From Prevotella sp. (GTDB lineage Bacteria > Bacteroidota > Bacteroidia > Bacteroidales > Bacteroidaceae): a stretch of 43,365 nucleotides of DNA. Positions 7,597 to 15,729 of the stretch are shown piece after piece. The DNA lies in assembly GCA_017618275.1 (NCBI GenBank), contig JAFZUS010000020.1, forward strand, positions 1 through 43,365. The letters run 5' to 3'. Each line of letters begins with the position of its first letter. Positions within the stretch are counted from its first letter, which is position 1. Made by a program: the position numbers and the translations under genes. The notes below the pieces were generated by a model, which saw only the letters and a list, made by a program, of their open reading frames with translations, did no database searches and had not been told where the DNA came from.

Positions 7597-10158
7597 TTAG
7601 TTCACGTCGCGAACGAGGCGGACGGAGTAGCCATATTGGCGCTGAGTGGCACCGAAATTAATATTATATTCATCGATGTCTTTATACCAACAATAGGGGA
7701 TCTCTGCGTTTTTATATACATCACTAGCCCAATATCTGAGACAATCTAAAGTCACGGTTGTGCCGTTACGAGAACCTGCTGCAGGCAAAAATACTACGCC
7801 TGCAGCCTCCATAGCCTCCCATTGCTCACTTGTATAGATATTGCCGTTAAAGTCTTGGTAGTATTGACTCACACTTTTGAACGCCTGGCTACCGTTATTT
7901 TTCATCGGATCAACAAACTCGTCAGGCAGCAGAATGATGCCATATACGCCCGCGACCCTTGCATAACCATACTTGTCTTTTCCGGTATTATAATGGAGGA
8001 GATAGTGCCACTCATCATAGGTCAGCGTACGCCAGCCGGAATTTTGGGCATTGCCACCATTGGTGATGGCGTTGTACCCCCAGTCGTGCTTCAGACCTTC
8101 ATTTTTTTTGTTGCCGTAATCAGAATAGGTGGTACTGTTGTAGATGCCGTAATTGTTGAATGACGACGAGTTACCGTTCCATCCGAACAGGTCAACCGTG
8201 CCGTTGGTCGAAACGGTCATTGAACCGTTAATCGCTGTGTTGGCAGTAGCATTGCCGACATAGTCCCACTGGTGCTCTGCAAATGACCATGTCCAGTTCG
8301 CGCCAAGGTCGGTAGTGGTTGCACGCAGGTTGCCCTTTGAGAAATACACTTGCTTGCCACTTGCGTTAACGGTAAACTTGCCGCTAAGGGCACCGATGGG
8401 GGGAATAATCGTCCAGCCGGAAGGGATGCCACTAACGCCTGTACCCCAGTTCGTACTTGCTGCCTTGGTGAAAGTACCGCTTGCGGCAACATTATTGAGC
8501 CATTCAGTTGTGCAATCCGCAGCAGAGATATCGGTGGCTAGGCATGTTATCCGATTCAGGCTTGTGCAATTCATAAACATCTGTGCGTAACAACCCGCAG
8601 ATAAGGTCGTAGCAGGAAGGTCAGGTGCAGTTGTAAGGTTCGTACAGCCCATAAACATCTGGTAATAGCACATGCCTGCTAGCGTTGTGGCCTGCAAGGC
8701 GGGAGCGGAGGTTAAGCCTGTGCAGCCCATGAACATGTCTCCATAGCAATAACCTGCCAGAATGGTGGCTGGAAGATTCGGCGCAGAGCCAAGGCTGGTA
8801 CAGCCGCTGAACATAAACTGGTAGCAGGCATTTGCCAATGATGTGGCAGGAAGGGCTGGAGCCGTGGTCAACCCAGAGCACCCGAAGAACATTCCCATAT
8901 AGCAGTCGTCAGCCATTGTCATCGCAGGCAGAACGGGTGCCGAGGTTAAACTGGAGCAACCATTGAACATATATGCGTAACAATAGTCGCTCAGCCCAGT
9001 TGCCGGTAATACCAGCGCTTTGGATTCATGGTTATAAATTTGGGTACAGCCATAAAACAGCCTGCAGAAAGCGTATGAGTTAACAGAAGTGGCAGTTGGA
9101 TATTCAGTTTCGCTCAACAGGCTCATGACATTTCCGTATACGTAGGCAGACCCATCGCACGAGAATTTACTGCAATTTCCATCGGACGGGGTTGATGCCA
9201 TCGCATTGTTTTCTCCGCGGAATGAGACTTTGTCTCCTGTATTTGCAAGTGTAATTGGAGATGAATATGTTTCCCAATCTATTCCGTTCCTACTGAACTT
9301 CAATATAGCGTCGGCCTTTGCATTAAAAGTTATTGTGGTGTTGGGATTCTTGGCCTCGAAGGTGAGAGGTGTATAACGATCATCGTAGGCCATTTTCACA
9401 GTAATCTCGTAGTACTTACCTTGGGTAAAGGTCACTCCCGACTTCTCATAAATGTAGTGGTCGCCACCATCGGTAGCGGTAAGGGTGATGGCCTTATCGC
9501 TGATGGCAGGAATGGCCACGAAGAGTACATTGGTAGCCGAAGCGGGCGTTACGGTATAGTCGTTGGTGCCGTCGCTAATGGTTAGTGCCGCTGCTGCCGG
9601 GATTACGAGATTGGAATTGTCTGTCTTTTTCTTCAACGTAAATTTCACAATGGCCTGCTGGTTCACGAAGTTAGCATCGTCAGTGGTGACACTGGTGCCA
9701 GAGACTGTAGCGGTAACGTTGGCCTCAGCGTAGTCGCAATGAGAAGCAATGTATTCCAATGTGCCGTCCTGCGAAGCGTAAGAGGGGCTGAGGAACTTGA
9801 GTTTCAATTCATCACCGTTATTAATGGTGCCTTTAAGTGTTCCTTTCAGCGTGGTCTCTGGGCCACTGCTCTGGGCCGTCAATGTGCCCAGACTGGTTTC
9901 GCCCTTATACACCGTCACTTCCTCACCTGCATCCCACGTTGCATTGAGCACGTGCGGAGTTGTTGACTCATCGAGCGACAGCGCACGGGTGCCTTCGCCT
10001 CCCTTACTTGCCTGCACGGTCATGGTGTAGGTCTTCGGCCCAGTTGGTTGCTGGGGTTCTTCTTTTACGATGTCGTCGCTGTCTGAACAAGCGGAAAGAA
10101 CTGCTCCTGTTATCAGCAAAACGGAGAAGATGCGGATGTAATTAAGATATCTCTTCAT
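7597..10158 (-). CDS. Surface lipoprotein: fimbrillin-like N-terminus, BspA-like Leu/Cys-rich repeats, FISUMP-like C-terminus
   Basis: Start chosen at 10158 (MKRYLNYIRIF, 853 aa), 8 bases after the GGAGG of the upstream peptide's stop region. The lipobox cysteine is residue 24, followed by SDSDD, which fits surface export. Residues 35-290 are the same fimbrillin-like module as in the downstream paralogue. Residues about 355-550 hold about seven 23-residue repeats of the form LPATTLxxxCYxxMFxGCTSLTxAP, a BspA/DUF285-type leucine-rich solenoid with regular Cys-Tyr and Gly-Cys positions. Residues about 586-853 start ALSGKFTVNASGKQVYFSKG and end RYWASDVY...YGYSVRLVRDV, a FISUMP/C-lectin-fold-like module frequent in Prevotella surface proteins. 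BspA-type repeats often mediate adhesion; the ligand is unknown. Confidence 0.82.
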   Translation of the reverse strand: MKRYLNYIRIFSVLLITGAVLSACSDSDDIVKEEPQQPTGPKTYTMTVQASKGGEGTRALSLDESTTPHVLNATWDAGEEVTVYKGETSLGTLTAQSSGPETTLKGTLKGTINNGDELKLKFLSPSYASQDGTLEYIASHCDYAEANVTATVSGTSVTTDDANFVNQQAIVKFTLKKKTDNSNLVIPAAAALTISDGTNDYTVTPASATNVLFVAIPAISDKAITLTATDGGDHYIYEKSGVTFTQGKYYEITVKMAYDDRYTPLTFEAKNPNTTITFNAKADAILKFSRNGIDWETYSSPITLANTGDKVSFRGENNAMASTPSDGNCSKFSCDGSAYVYGNVMSLLSETEYPTATSVNSYAFCRLFYGCTQIYNHESKALVLPATGLSDYCYAYMFNGCSSLTSAPVLPAMTMADDCYMGMFFGCSGLTTAPALPATSLANACYQFMFSGCTSLGSAPNLPATILAGYCYGDMFMGCTGLTSAPALQATTLAGMCYYQMFMGCTNLTTAPDLPATTLSAGCYAQMFMNCTSLNRITCLATDISAADCTTEWLNNVAASGTFTKAASTNWGTGVSGIPSGWTIIPPIGALSGKFTVNASGKQVYFSKGNLRATTTDLGANWTWSFAEHQWDYVGNATANTAINGSMTVSTNGTVDLFGWNGNSSSFNNYGIYNSTTYSDYGNKKNEGLKHDWGYNAITNGGNAQNSGWRTLTYDEWHYLLHYNTGKDKYGYARVAGVYGIILLPDEFVDPMKNNGSQAFKSVSQYYQDFNGNIYTSEQWEAMEAAGVVFLPAAGSRNGTTVTLDCLRYWASDVYKNAEIPYCWYKDIDEYNINFGATQRQYGYSVRLVRDVN
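9681..9767 (-). repeat. 87-base tract identical to 6859-6945
   Basis: Partner of the tract at 6859-6945. It lies in the shared fimbrillin-like N-terminal region; the two lipoprotein genes differ at many positions immediately outside it. Confidence 0.85.
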
Positions 10159-10171
10159 AGTCATGCCCTCC

Positions 10172-10339
10172 TTATTTCCATTCCCATACACCTTGTTCGT
10201 CTTTCTCACTATCTTCAACGTCGGCATTACCGTTGCTGTAACTATCGCGTAAACCTCGTACGCTCTGCTGCATAAGCATACCAGTTTGACGTAACTTGAC
10301 GACCTGCATCATCGGCTTCATGTAATCCTTTCGTTTCAT
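10172..10339 (-). CDS. Conserved 55-aa peptide preceding the lipoprotein, copy 2
   Basis: The frame reads MKRKDYMKPMMQVVKLRQTG, then MLMQQSVRGLRDSYSNGNAD, and ends EQGVWEWK. It differs from the 54-aa copy at 7347-7511 by a handful of residues and one extra Gln. It starts only 3 bases after the thioesterase stop (TGATAAATG), so it is in the ilv transcript unless a promoter lies inside the thioesterase gene. Its stop TAA overlaps the TAAGGAGGG ribosome site of the lipoprotein gene, again suggesting coupling. Function unknown; the fixed C-terminal GVWEWK and fixed position before a lipoprotein are the main clues. Confidence 0.75.
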   Translation of the reverse strand: MKRKDYMKPMMQVVKLRQTGMLMQQSVRGLRDSYSNGNADVEDSEKDEQGVWEWK

Positions 10340-10342
10340 TTA

Positions 10343-11092
10343 TCAATAATCTGGCTTAAAAATGATTTTGCTGCGGCAGGCTTCAATATCGCCGTCCTTG
10401 CAGATGCGGACGCAGTATTCATGGTCGCCCGTCTGTTCGCGATAGAATGAAAGTTGGTCGCCGGCATGGGCCTCGGCCACGTAGGCAATCTCGAAGCGAC
10501 GGATGCTGTGCGCCTTGTACCAGTCGAGCGGCCAGAGGTCGAGGACGTGCTCGATGTACTTCACGGAATTGATGTGGCCGTTGATGTCGACATCGTTATA
10601 CTGGGTGTCGATGGTGCGGACAAACTCTGCATTCTCGGACATCTTCACTCGCCCACCCTTGTCAATGGGACAGTCCTTGTCCTTCACGATCCAATCGTTG
10701 ATGGCACCATTGTCGATGGCAAAGATATCCGTAGGCTGACGGCTCTCCGTATCGATCATCGCCCAGATACTGCGGCCATAGCCGTATACCCTACCATCCT
10801 CCCCCACTACACGGAAGTTACGACTGGTGAAATAGCGCATGGCCGACTCCACCCACGTCTCCACATTGAACTTGGTGTACATCTGTGGCATCTCATCCAT
10901 CTCGATGGCCAGACGGGAGAGTACCCACGAACGGTTCATCGTCATCAGATACTTCATGCCGAAGCCACGGGCCGAGGAATGAAAGTCGGCCGCATTGAGC
11001 ATGTGGTTACCCAGATGACCCATGAAGAGCCGCTGCGAGACATCGCAGTGGAACGGCTCAGCCATAAACTCGTATGATCCTATCTTATCCAT
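10343..11092 (-). CDS. Acyl-ACP thioesterase
   Basis: This 249-aa protein has the double hot-dog layout of the acyl-ACP thioesterase family (PF01643, FatA/FatB-like). The N-terminal half contains YLMTMNRSWVLSRLAIEMD and FNVETWVESAMRYFTSRNF. The second half has DINGHINSVKYIEHVLDLWP, which carries the conserved Asn-His pair and nearby residues of the active site. The enzyme would release fatty acids from acyl carrier protein in the cytoplasm. As I recall, a gene of this family sits in the ilv operon of many Bacteroides, between ilvN and ilvC; its link to branched-chain synthesis is not established. It starts 22 bases after ilvN and ends 3 bases before a small peptide gene. Confidence 0.88.
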   Translation of the reverse strand: MDKIGSYEFMAEPFHCDVSQRLFMGHLGNHMLNAADFHSSARGFGMKYLMTMNRSWVLSRLAIEMDEMPQMYTKFNVETWVESAMRYFTSRNFRVVGEDGRVYGYGRSIWAMIDTESRQPTDIFAIDNGAINDWIVKDKDCPIDKGGRVKMSENAEFVRTIDTQYNDVDINGHINSVKYIEHVLDLWPLDWYKAHSIRRFEIAYVAEAHAGDQLSFYREQTGDHEYCVRICKDGDIEACRSKIIFKPDY

Positions 11093-11099
11093 TGTTCAG

Positions 11100-11127
11100 C
11101 CTCCCAGCCCCTACTTAGGGGGTTTGT
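11100..11127. repeat. Degenerate C-rich palindrome at the 3' end of ilvN
   Basis: CCCCTA (11108-11113) pairs with TAGGGG (11116-11121). The plus-strand sequence CCTCCCAGCCCCTACTTAG resembles the minus-strand half of the palindrome inside ilvD (14158-14204). It overlaps the last codons and stop of ilvN and fills the gap to the thioesterase gene. Confidence 0.5.
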
Positions 11128-11663
11128 TCTCTCTCTTCTAAGAACGCACTGACCTGCTCCTGCATGCCACGAGTAACGGCAATACGGCCCGAGCGGGTGT
11201 ACTGCAACACACAACCAAAGGTATCCAAAGCACGGAAGAGTGAGATGATATCCTCCGTGATGCCATGCTTCATGACGATGGTATAGGTGGGGTTCACCTC
11301 GATGATCTGGGCATCAAAACGCCGAATGGTACGGGATATCTCAGGATTCTCCAATACGATATCGGTGGCCAGTTTATAGAGACCCGACTCACGGATAAAC
11401 AACTGGTCGTCGGTGAAATAGTTGGCCTTCACCACATCGATCTTCTTCTCTATCTGACGGACGATCTTGACAATCTCATCCTCGTTGCTGCTCCATGCGG
11501 TGATGGTGTACTTATGCACACCGGGAATACTTGATGCCGACACGTTCAGACTCTCGATATTCACCTGTCGACGGGTGAACACGGCCGTCACCTGATTCAG
11601 AATACCGGCCACATTCTCTGAATACACCAATAAGGTATAGAGTTTTCTTTCTTCCTTTTTCAC
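11115..11663 (-). CDS. ilvN: Acetolactate synthase small (regulatory) subunit
   Basis: The 182-aa protein begins with an ACT domain (YTLLVYSENVAGILNQVTAVF, then RQVNIESLNVSASSIPGVHKYTITA), typical of IlvN/IlvH. This domain binds valine for feedback control of the large subunit. Residues about 75-170 match the C-terminal ALS_ss_C domain (LVATDIVLENPEISRTIRRF-like in position, ending RSGRIAVTRG). It follows ilvB by 29 bases. The start is GTG at 11663 (GTGAAAAAGGAA), which lies inside a run of GTAAAAA repeats. The final residues QTP and the stop come from a C-rich palindrome. Function in valine/isoleucine synthesis is well supported. Confidence 0.93.
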   Translation of the reverse strand: MKKEERKLYTLLVYSENVAGILNQVTAVFTRRQVNIESLNVSASSIPGVHKYTITAWSSNEDEIVKIVRQIEKKIDVVKANYFTDDQLFIRESGLYKLATDIVLENPEISRTIRRFDAQIIEVNPTYTIVMKHGITEDIISLFRALDTFGCVLQYTRSGRIAVTRGMQEQVSAFLEEREQTP

Positions 11664-11690
11664 TTTTTTACCTTTTTACTTTTTTACCCT
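11653..11690 (-). repeat. GTAAAAAG tandem repeats between ilvB and ilvN
   Basis: On the minus strand the spacer reads as consecutive GTAAAAAA/GTAAAAAG units of 8-9 bases, the last of which, GTGAAAAAGG, contains the GTG start of ilvN. A similar array occurs between the PP2C gene and metA (26068-26119). Confidence 0.7.
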
Positions 11691-11692
11691 TA

Positions 11693-13399
11693 TCAAATCT
11701 CTAACATCATTTTATCGACATCCATGCCTGGAGGTGTCATTGGCAACACATTGTCTTCCTCCTTGATGGCACACTCGAGGATAAACGGTCCATCCGTCGT
11801 GAGCATCTTCTTGATGGCAGCAGCAAGGTCCTTGCGGTCGGTAACCGCCTGATAGGGAATACCATAGCCCTGCGCTATATGGCTGTAGTCGGGGTTCATC
11901 ATCTTCGTGAACGACTTGCGACGCAGCCAGAACATATCCTGCCACTGACGCACATTGCCCAGATAGTGGTTGTTCATGACAATCATCTTGACCGGCGCCT
12001 TCTGTTCCATGATGGTGCCGAGTTCCTCGATACACATCTGGAAACCGCCGTCGCCCATAAAGCAGCAGACGGTGCGCTCAGGGGCCGCAAAGGTGGCACC
12101 GATGGCGGCAGGCATGCCATAACCCATCGTACCGAGACCGCCACTGGTGCAGATGCTCCGCTTGTGGTGGTACTTGAAATAACGGGTGGCAAAGAGTTGA
12201 TTCTGACCCACATCCGTCACGAGGACAGCATCGTCGGGGGCCTGTTCTGCCACCGCATGAACAATCTCACCCATCAACAGCGGTCCCTCCTTGGGATGGA
12301 TGGCGGGCTCTATCACTTTCGTACGTTCCTGTTCATCGAGAGCCTTGAACGAATCGCGCCACGCCTGGTGGTCAGCCTTATTTATCAGCGAGGTGAGTGC
12401 CGGCAGCGACTCCTTACAGTCGGCCACCACAGCCACATCGGTCTTCACGTTCTTGTCAATCTCACTGCGGTCGATATCGAGGTGGATGATCTTCGCCTGT
12501 TTGGCGTAGGTCTTCAGGTTACCCGTCACACGGTCGCTGAAACGCATACCGATGGCGATGAGTACGTCGCACTCCTGTTCCTTCAGGTTCACGGCGTAAT
12601 TGCCGTGCATACCCAGCATACCCACATTGAGGGGATGATTCGACGGCAGTGCCGAAAGACCCAACATCGTACGTCCGGCAGGGATATCAGCCTTCTCAAG
12701 GAAGGCCTTCAGTTCACTCTGGGCATTACCCAGTTCCACGCCCTGTCCTACGAGTGCCAAAGGTTTCTTGGCATTGTTGATCAGTTCTGCTGCCTGGCGC
12801 ACAGCCTCCTCCTCCAGTTTCGGATAAGGCACGTATGAACGGATAAAATCTACCTTCTGGGGATTATAGTCTATCTCCTCGACCTGGGCATTCTTGGCGA
12901 AGTCGAGCACCACAGGCCCCGGGCGCCCTGTCCGGGCGATATAGAAAGCACGACTGACGGCCCACGCCACATCCTCAGCATGACGGATCTGATAACTCCA
13001 TTTGGATATCGGCTGCGACACACCCACAAGGTCTACTTCCTGGAACGCATCAGTTCCAAGGGCCGAGATGGGCACCTGTCCTGCAATGACCACTATCGGC
13101 GTAGAGTCGAGCATGGCATCAGCGATACCCGTCAGGGTATTCGTCACACCAGGGCCGCTGGTCACCAAGGCCACTCCCACCTTACCAGACACTCTGGCAT
13201 AGCCTTCGGCTGCATGGGTGGCACCCTGTTCATGGCGCACCAGGATATGGTCAAAACACTTCTTTTCGCCTCGCGTATAATCGAAGAGCGCATCATAGAC
13301 GGGCATGATAGAGCCACCAGGATATCCGAAGATGGTCTTCACCCCTTCTGCCTGCAAGGCTCGCATCAGCGCCTTCGATCCGGTTATTTTATCTTTCAT
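11693..13399 (-). CDS. ilvB: Acetolactate synthase large (catalytic) subunit
   Basis: The enzyme joins two pyruvates, or pyruvate and 2-oxobutyrate, to give acetohydroxy acids, the first shared step of branched-chain amino acid synthesis. The N-terminal TPP domain has the catalytic glutamate in HEQGATHAAEGYARVSGKVG. The FAD/transhydrogenase-like middle domain follows. The C-terminal domain has the TPP/Mg motif GDGGFQMCIEELG...MNNHYLG. I chose ATG 13399 (MKDKITGSKALMRAL, 568 aa) because conserved sequence begins there. A longer frame to 13438 would translate a CCTAGG repeat array and an A-rich leader. The gene is the middle of ilvD-ilvB-ilvN, all on minus. Confidence 0.95.
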   Translation of the reverse strand: MKDKITGSKALMRALQAEGVKTIFGYPGGSIMPVYDALFDYTRGEKKCFDHILVRHEQGATHAAEGYARVSGKVGVALVTSGPGVTNTLTGIADAMLDSTPIVVIAGQVPISALGTDAFQEVDLVGVSQPISKWSYQIRHAEDVAWAVSRAFYIARTGRPGPVVLDFAKNAQVEEIDYNPQKVDFIRSYVPYPKLEEEAVRQAAELINNAKKPLALVGQGVELGNAQSELKAFLEKADIPAGRTMLGLSALPSNHPLNVGMLGMHGNYAVNLKEQECDVLIAIGMRFSDRVTGNLKTYAKQAKIIHLDIDRSEIDKNVKTDVAVVADCKESLPALTSLINKADHQAWRDSFKALDEQERTKVIEPAIHPKEGPLLMGEIVHAVAEQAPDDAVLVTDVGQNQLFATRYFKYHHKRSICTSGGLGTMGYGMPAAIGATFAAPERTVCCFMGDGGFQMCIEELGTIMEQKAPVKMIVMNNHYLGNVRQWQDMFWLRRKSFTKMMNPDYSHIAQGYGIPYQAVTDRKDLAAAIKKMLTTDGPFILECAIKEEDNVLPMTPPGMDVDKMMLEI

Positions 13400-13418
13400 T
13401 TCAGTTTTTTTTATTTTT

Positions 13419-13482
13419 ATAGGCATTCCTAGGATCACCTAGGATCACCTAGGAGTGCCTAGGATTGCCCAGAACTCCTAGT
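13419..13482. repeat. Period-10 CCTAGG tandem array between ilvD and ilvB
   Basis: CCTAGG occurs at 13429, 13439, 13449 and 13459, each followed by four variable bases, with decayed units at 13419 (ATAGG), 13469 (CCCAGA) and 13478 (CCTAG). Every unit is self-complementary. The array begins over the ilvD stop codon and ends before the ilvB start. A matching array is at 18231-18274. Confidence 0.85.
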
Positions 13483-15295
13483 CAATAATCCTAATACCTC
13501 CTTTATCAGCCGAGGATACGCTCTGGGCATAGGCGCGGAGGGCCTTCGATACCACACGGTTGCGCTTCAGCGGCTGCTGCGGACGGGCGGCCAGTTCCTC
13601 ATCACTGAGTTTCACGTTGATACTGCGGCTGGGGATATCGATGACGATGATGTCGCCATCCTTGATCTTGCCGATGTTTCCACCATTGGCAGCCTCAGGC
13701 GAGATATGTCCGATGGAGAGACCGGAGGTACCGCCCGAGAAACGACCGTCGGTAATCAGCGCACACTCCTTACCGAGATGCATCGACTTGATATAACTCG
13801 TGGGATAGAGCATCTCCTGCATACCAGGACCGCCCTTGGGACCCTCGTGGGTGATGACCACACAGTCGCCTGATTTTACCTTGCCGCCGAGGATGCCCTC
13901 ACAGGCATCTTCCTGAGAGTCGAACACGACGGCAGGACCTTCGAAGTGCCAAAGGCTCTCATCCACGCCTGCAGTCTTGACCACACAACCGTCCTGGGCG
14001 ATGTTTCCGAAGAGGACAGCCAGACCGCCATCCTTGGTATAGGCATGTTCGAGGTCACGGATACAACCGTTGGCACGGTCGGTATCGAGACTCTCCCACT
14101 CTTCCGACTGCGAGCCCATCTTCGTAGAGAAGCGGTTGCCGGGAGCAGAGTAATAAAGACCTACCCCCAACCCCTCACTTCTAGGGAGGGGTTTGGGGAG
14201 GGTCTCTATATCATATTCCTTCATAGCCTCAGACAGCGTCATACCATCCACGCGGATGGCAGAGCCGTCGATGAGACCACCCTTATTCAGTTCATTGAGG
14301 ATGCCGAGGATACCTCCCGCACGACCACACTCCTGCACACTGTACTTCTGCGTGTTGGGAGCAAGTTTGCAGAGACAGGGCACCTTACGGCTCAGCGCAT
14401 CGATATCCTTCATGGTGAAGTCTGCTCCGGCCTCCTGAGCCACAGCCAACAGATGAAGCACGGTATTGGTACTTCCACCCATCGCAATATCCAACGACAT
14501 GGCATTCATAAAGGCCTTGCGGGTAGCGATATTACGAGGCAATACGCTCTCGTCGCCGTCCTCATAATAGGCAAAGGCGTTCTTCACCACCTGACGGGCA
14601 GCGGCCTTGAAGAGTTCAATGCGGTTGGTATGGGTGGCAAGGATAGTACCGTTGCCAGGCAACGAAAGACCGATGGCCTCCGTCAACGAGTTCATCGAAT
14701 TGGCAGTGAACATGCCCGAACAAGAACCACATCCCGGACAAGCACAAGCCTCGATCTCCTTCATCTCCTCGTCGGATACAGAGGGGTCGGCACCCTTGAC
14801 CATCGCCGTAATCAGGTCGGCATTCTCACCACGCCATCTGCCGGCCTCCATCGGACCACCAGAACAGAACACCGTGGGGATATTCAGACGCATGGATGCC
14901 ATCAGCATACCTGGCGTCACCTTGTCACAGTTGGAGATGCAGATCATCGCGTCTGCCTTATGGGCATTCACCATATATTCCACAGAGTCGGCAATGATGT
15001 CGCGAGAAGGAAGCGAGTAAAGCATACCGTCATGCCCCATGGCAATACCATCGTCGATGGCAATGGTATTAAACTCGGCGGCAAAACAGCCCATCTTCTC
15101 AATCTCTGCCTTTACGATCTGACCTATCTCATGCAGATGCGTATGACCTGGTACAAACTGGGTAAACGAGTTGACGACGGCTATAATCGGTTTGCCAAAC
15201 TGTTCCTGTTTCATGCCTGTGGCCACCCAGAGAGCCCTGGCTCCGGCCATTCTTCTTCCTTCCGTGCAAACAGCACTTCTCAGTTGATGTTTCAT
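13478..15295 (-). CDS. ilvD: Dihydroxy-acid dehydratase
   Basis: The 605-aa protein matches IlvD throughout: [20 protein letters not shown] at the start, [14 protein letters not shown] with a cluster cysteine, [19 protein letters not shown] with further cluster ligands, [12 protein letters not shown], and [12 protein letters not shown] and [15 protein letters not shown] near the end. It dehydrates dihydroxy acids to 2-oxoisovalerate and 2-oxo-3-methylvalerate using an Fe-S cluster. It is the first gene of the ilv operon and has its own promoter. An odd feature is the segment [19 protein letters not shown] at residues about 363-381, encoded by a 47-base palindrome. As I recall Bacteroides IlvD, the segment there is different, so this looks like a repeat element tolerated in frame. 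Confidence 0.95.
   Translation of the reverse strand: MKHQLRSAVCTEGRRMAGARALWVATGMKQEQFGKPIIAVVNSFTQFVPGHTHLHEIGQIVKAEIEKMGCFAAEFNTIAIDDGIAMGHDGMLYSLPSRDIIADSVEYMVNAHKADAMICISNCDKVTPGMLMASMRLNIPTVFCSGGPMEAGRWRGENADLITAMVKGADPSVSDEEMKEIEACACPGCGSCSGMFTANSMNSLTEAIGLSLPGNGTILATHTNRIELFKAAARQVVKNAFAYYEDGDESVLPRNIATRKAFMNAMSLDIAMGGSTNTVLHLLAVAQEAGADFTMKDIDALSRKVPCLCKLAPNTQKYSVQECGRAGGILGILNELNKGGLIDGSAIRVDGMTLSEAMKEYDIETLPKPLPRSEGLGVGLYYSAPGNRFSTKMGSQSEEWESLDTDRANGCIRDLEHAYTKDGGLAVLFGNIAQDGCVVKTAGVDESLWHFEGPAVVFDSQEDACEGILGGKVKSGDCVVITHEGPKGGPGMQEMLYPTSYIKSMHLGKECALITDGRFSGGTSGLSIGHISPEAANGGNIGKIKDGDIIVIDIPSRSINVKLSDEELAARPQQPLKRNRVVSKALRAYAQSVSSADKGGIRIID
14158..14204. repeat. 47-base palindromic element inside ilvD
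   Basis: GACCTACCCCCAACCCCTC (14158-14176) is an imperfect inverted repeat of GAGGGGTTTGGGGAGGGTC (14186-14204), with CACTTCTAGG-type loop sequence between. It is read in frame as about 16 codons of ilvD. Confidence 0.75.
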
Positions 15296-15318
15296 AAATC
15301 GTGAGTTAATTTAGTTTG

Positions 15319-15349
15319 CAAAGATACATTAAAATCCCCTAATTCCCAA
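15319..15349 (-). promoter_or_regulatory. Promoter of the ilvDBN operon
   Basis: Minus strand: TTG (15349-15347) and TATCTTTG (15326-15319) separated by 20 bases. The -7 box ends 23 bases before the ilvD ATG at 15295. No leader peptide or attenuator hairpin is visible in the short leader. Confidence 0.75.
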
Positions 15350-15377
15350 CATTTTAATCTTTTTTTTGAAGAAAACA

Positions 15378-15409
15378 TTTGGATTATTGAGATGAATGTA
15401 TTATTTTTG
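15378..15409 (+). promoter_or_regulatory. Promoter of the XRE regulator gene
   Basis: TTTG (15378-15381), a 20-base spacer and TATTTTTG (15402-15409) form a consensus Bacteroidetes promoter, 45 bases before the ATG at 15455. It is divergent from the ilvD promoter about 30 bases away. Confidence 0.8.
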
Positions 15410-15454
15410 CAAACGAAAAATGATAATATCTACAAACAACCAAATTTTTATTTT

Positions 15455-15670
15455 ATGAATATCGGACGGAACATCAGGGAAGTGATGAAGAAAAAAGGGA
15501 TGAGTGTGACCCAGTTATCCAAGGAGATACCTTGTGAAAGAACGAATGTCTATAATATCTTCAACAGGAAAGACATCAGCACAAAACTGCTTTGGAGAAT
15601 CTCAGAAGTATTAGACTACAATTTCTTTGAAGATTGCTCCGATGAGTACATCAAGAAATCCCGGAAGTAA
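15455..15670 (+). CDS. Small XRE-family helix-turn-helix regulator
   Basis: The 71-aa protein starts MNIGRNIREVMKKKGMSVTQ and continues LSKEIPCERTNVYNIFNRKD, then LLWRISEVLDYNFFEDCSDE. This is a compact Cro/CI-type HTH with almost nothing beyond it, like many short Bacteroidales regulators. I chose ATG 15455 because HTH homology starts there; the frame upstream to 15392 runs through the promoter. It is divergent from ilvD across about 160 bases, so control of the ilv operon is possible but unproven. Targets unknown. Confidence 0.8.
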   Translation: MNIGRNIREVMKKKGMSVTQLSKEIPCERTNVYNIFNRKDISTKLLWRISEVLDYNFFEDCSDEYIKKSRK

Positions 15671-15676
15671 GAAAAG

Positions 15677-15712
15677 AAAAACGGCCTGAGCGAACGCTCA
15701 AGCCGTTTTTCT
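15677..15712. terminator. Bidirectional terminator between the XRE and OmpA-like genes
   Basis: AAACGGCcTGAGCG pairs with CGCTCAaGCCGTTT around an AA loop, followed by TTTTT on plus and AAAA on the far side. It serves both convergent genes. Confidence 0.85.
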
Positions 15713-15729
15713 TATTATCTGTTTCACTA

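Noticed and set aside
13419-13482. CCTAGG units as a CRISPR-like or attachment site
   Set aside because: Units are only 10 bases with 4-base gaps, far too short for CRISPR spacers, and no integrase is nearby.
13946-15304. A 452-codon open frame on plus, opposite ilvD
   Set aside because: It is the antisense shadow of a strongly conserved gene, has no promoter or ribosome site, and its residues match no family I know.
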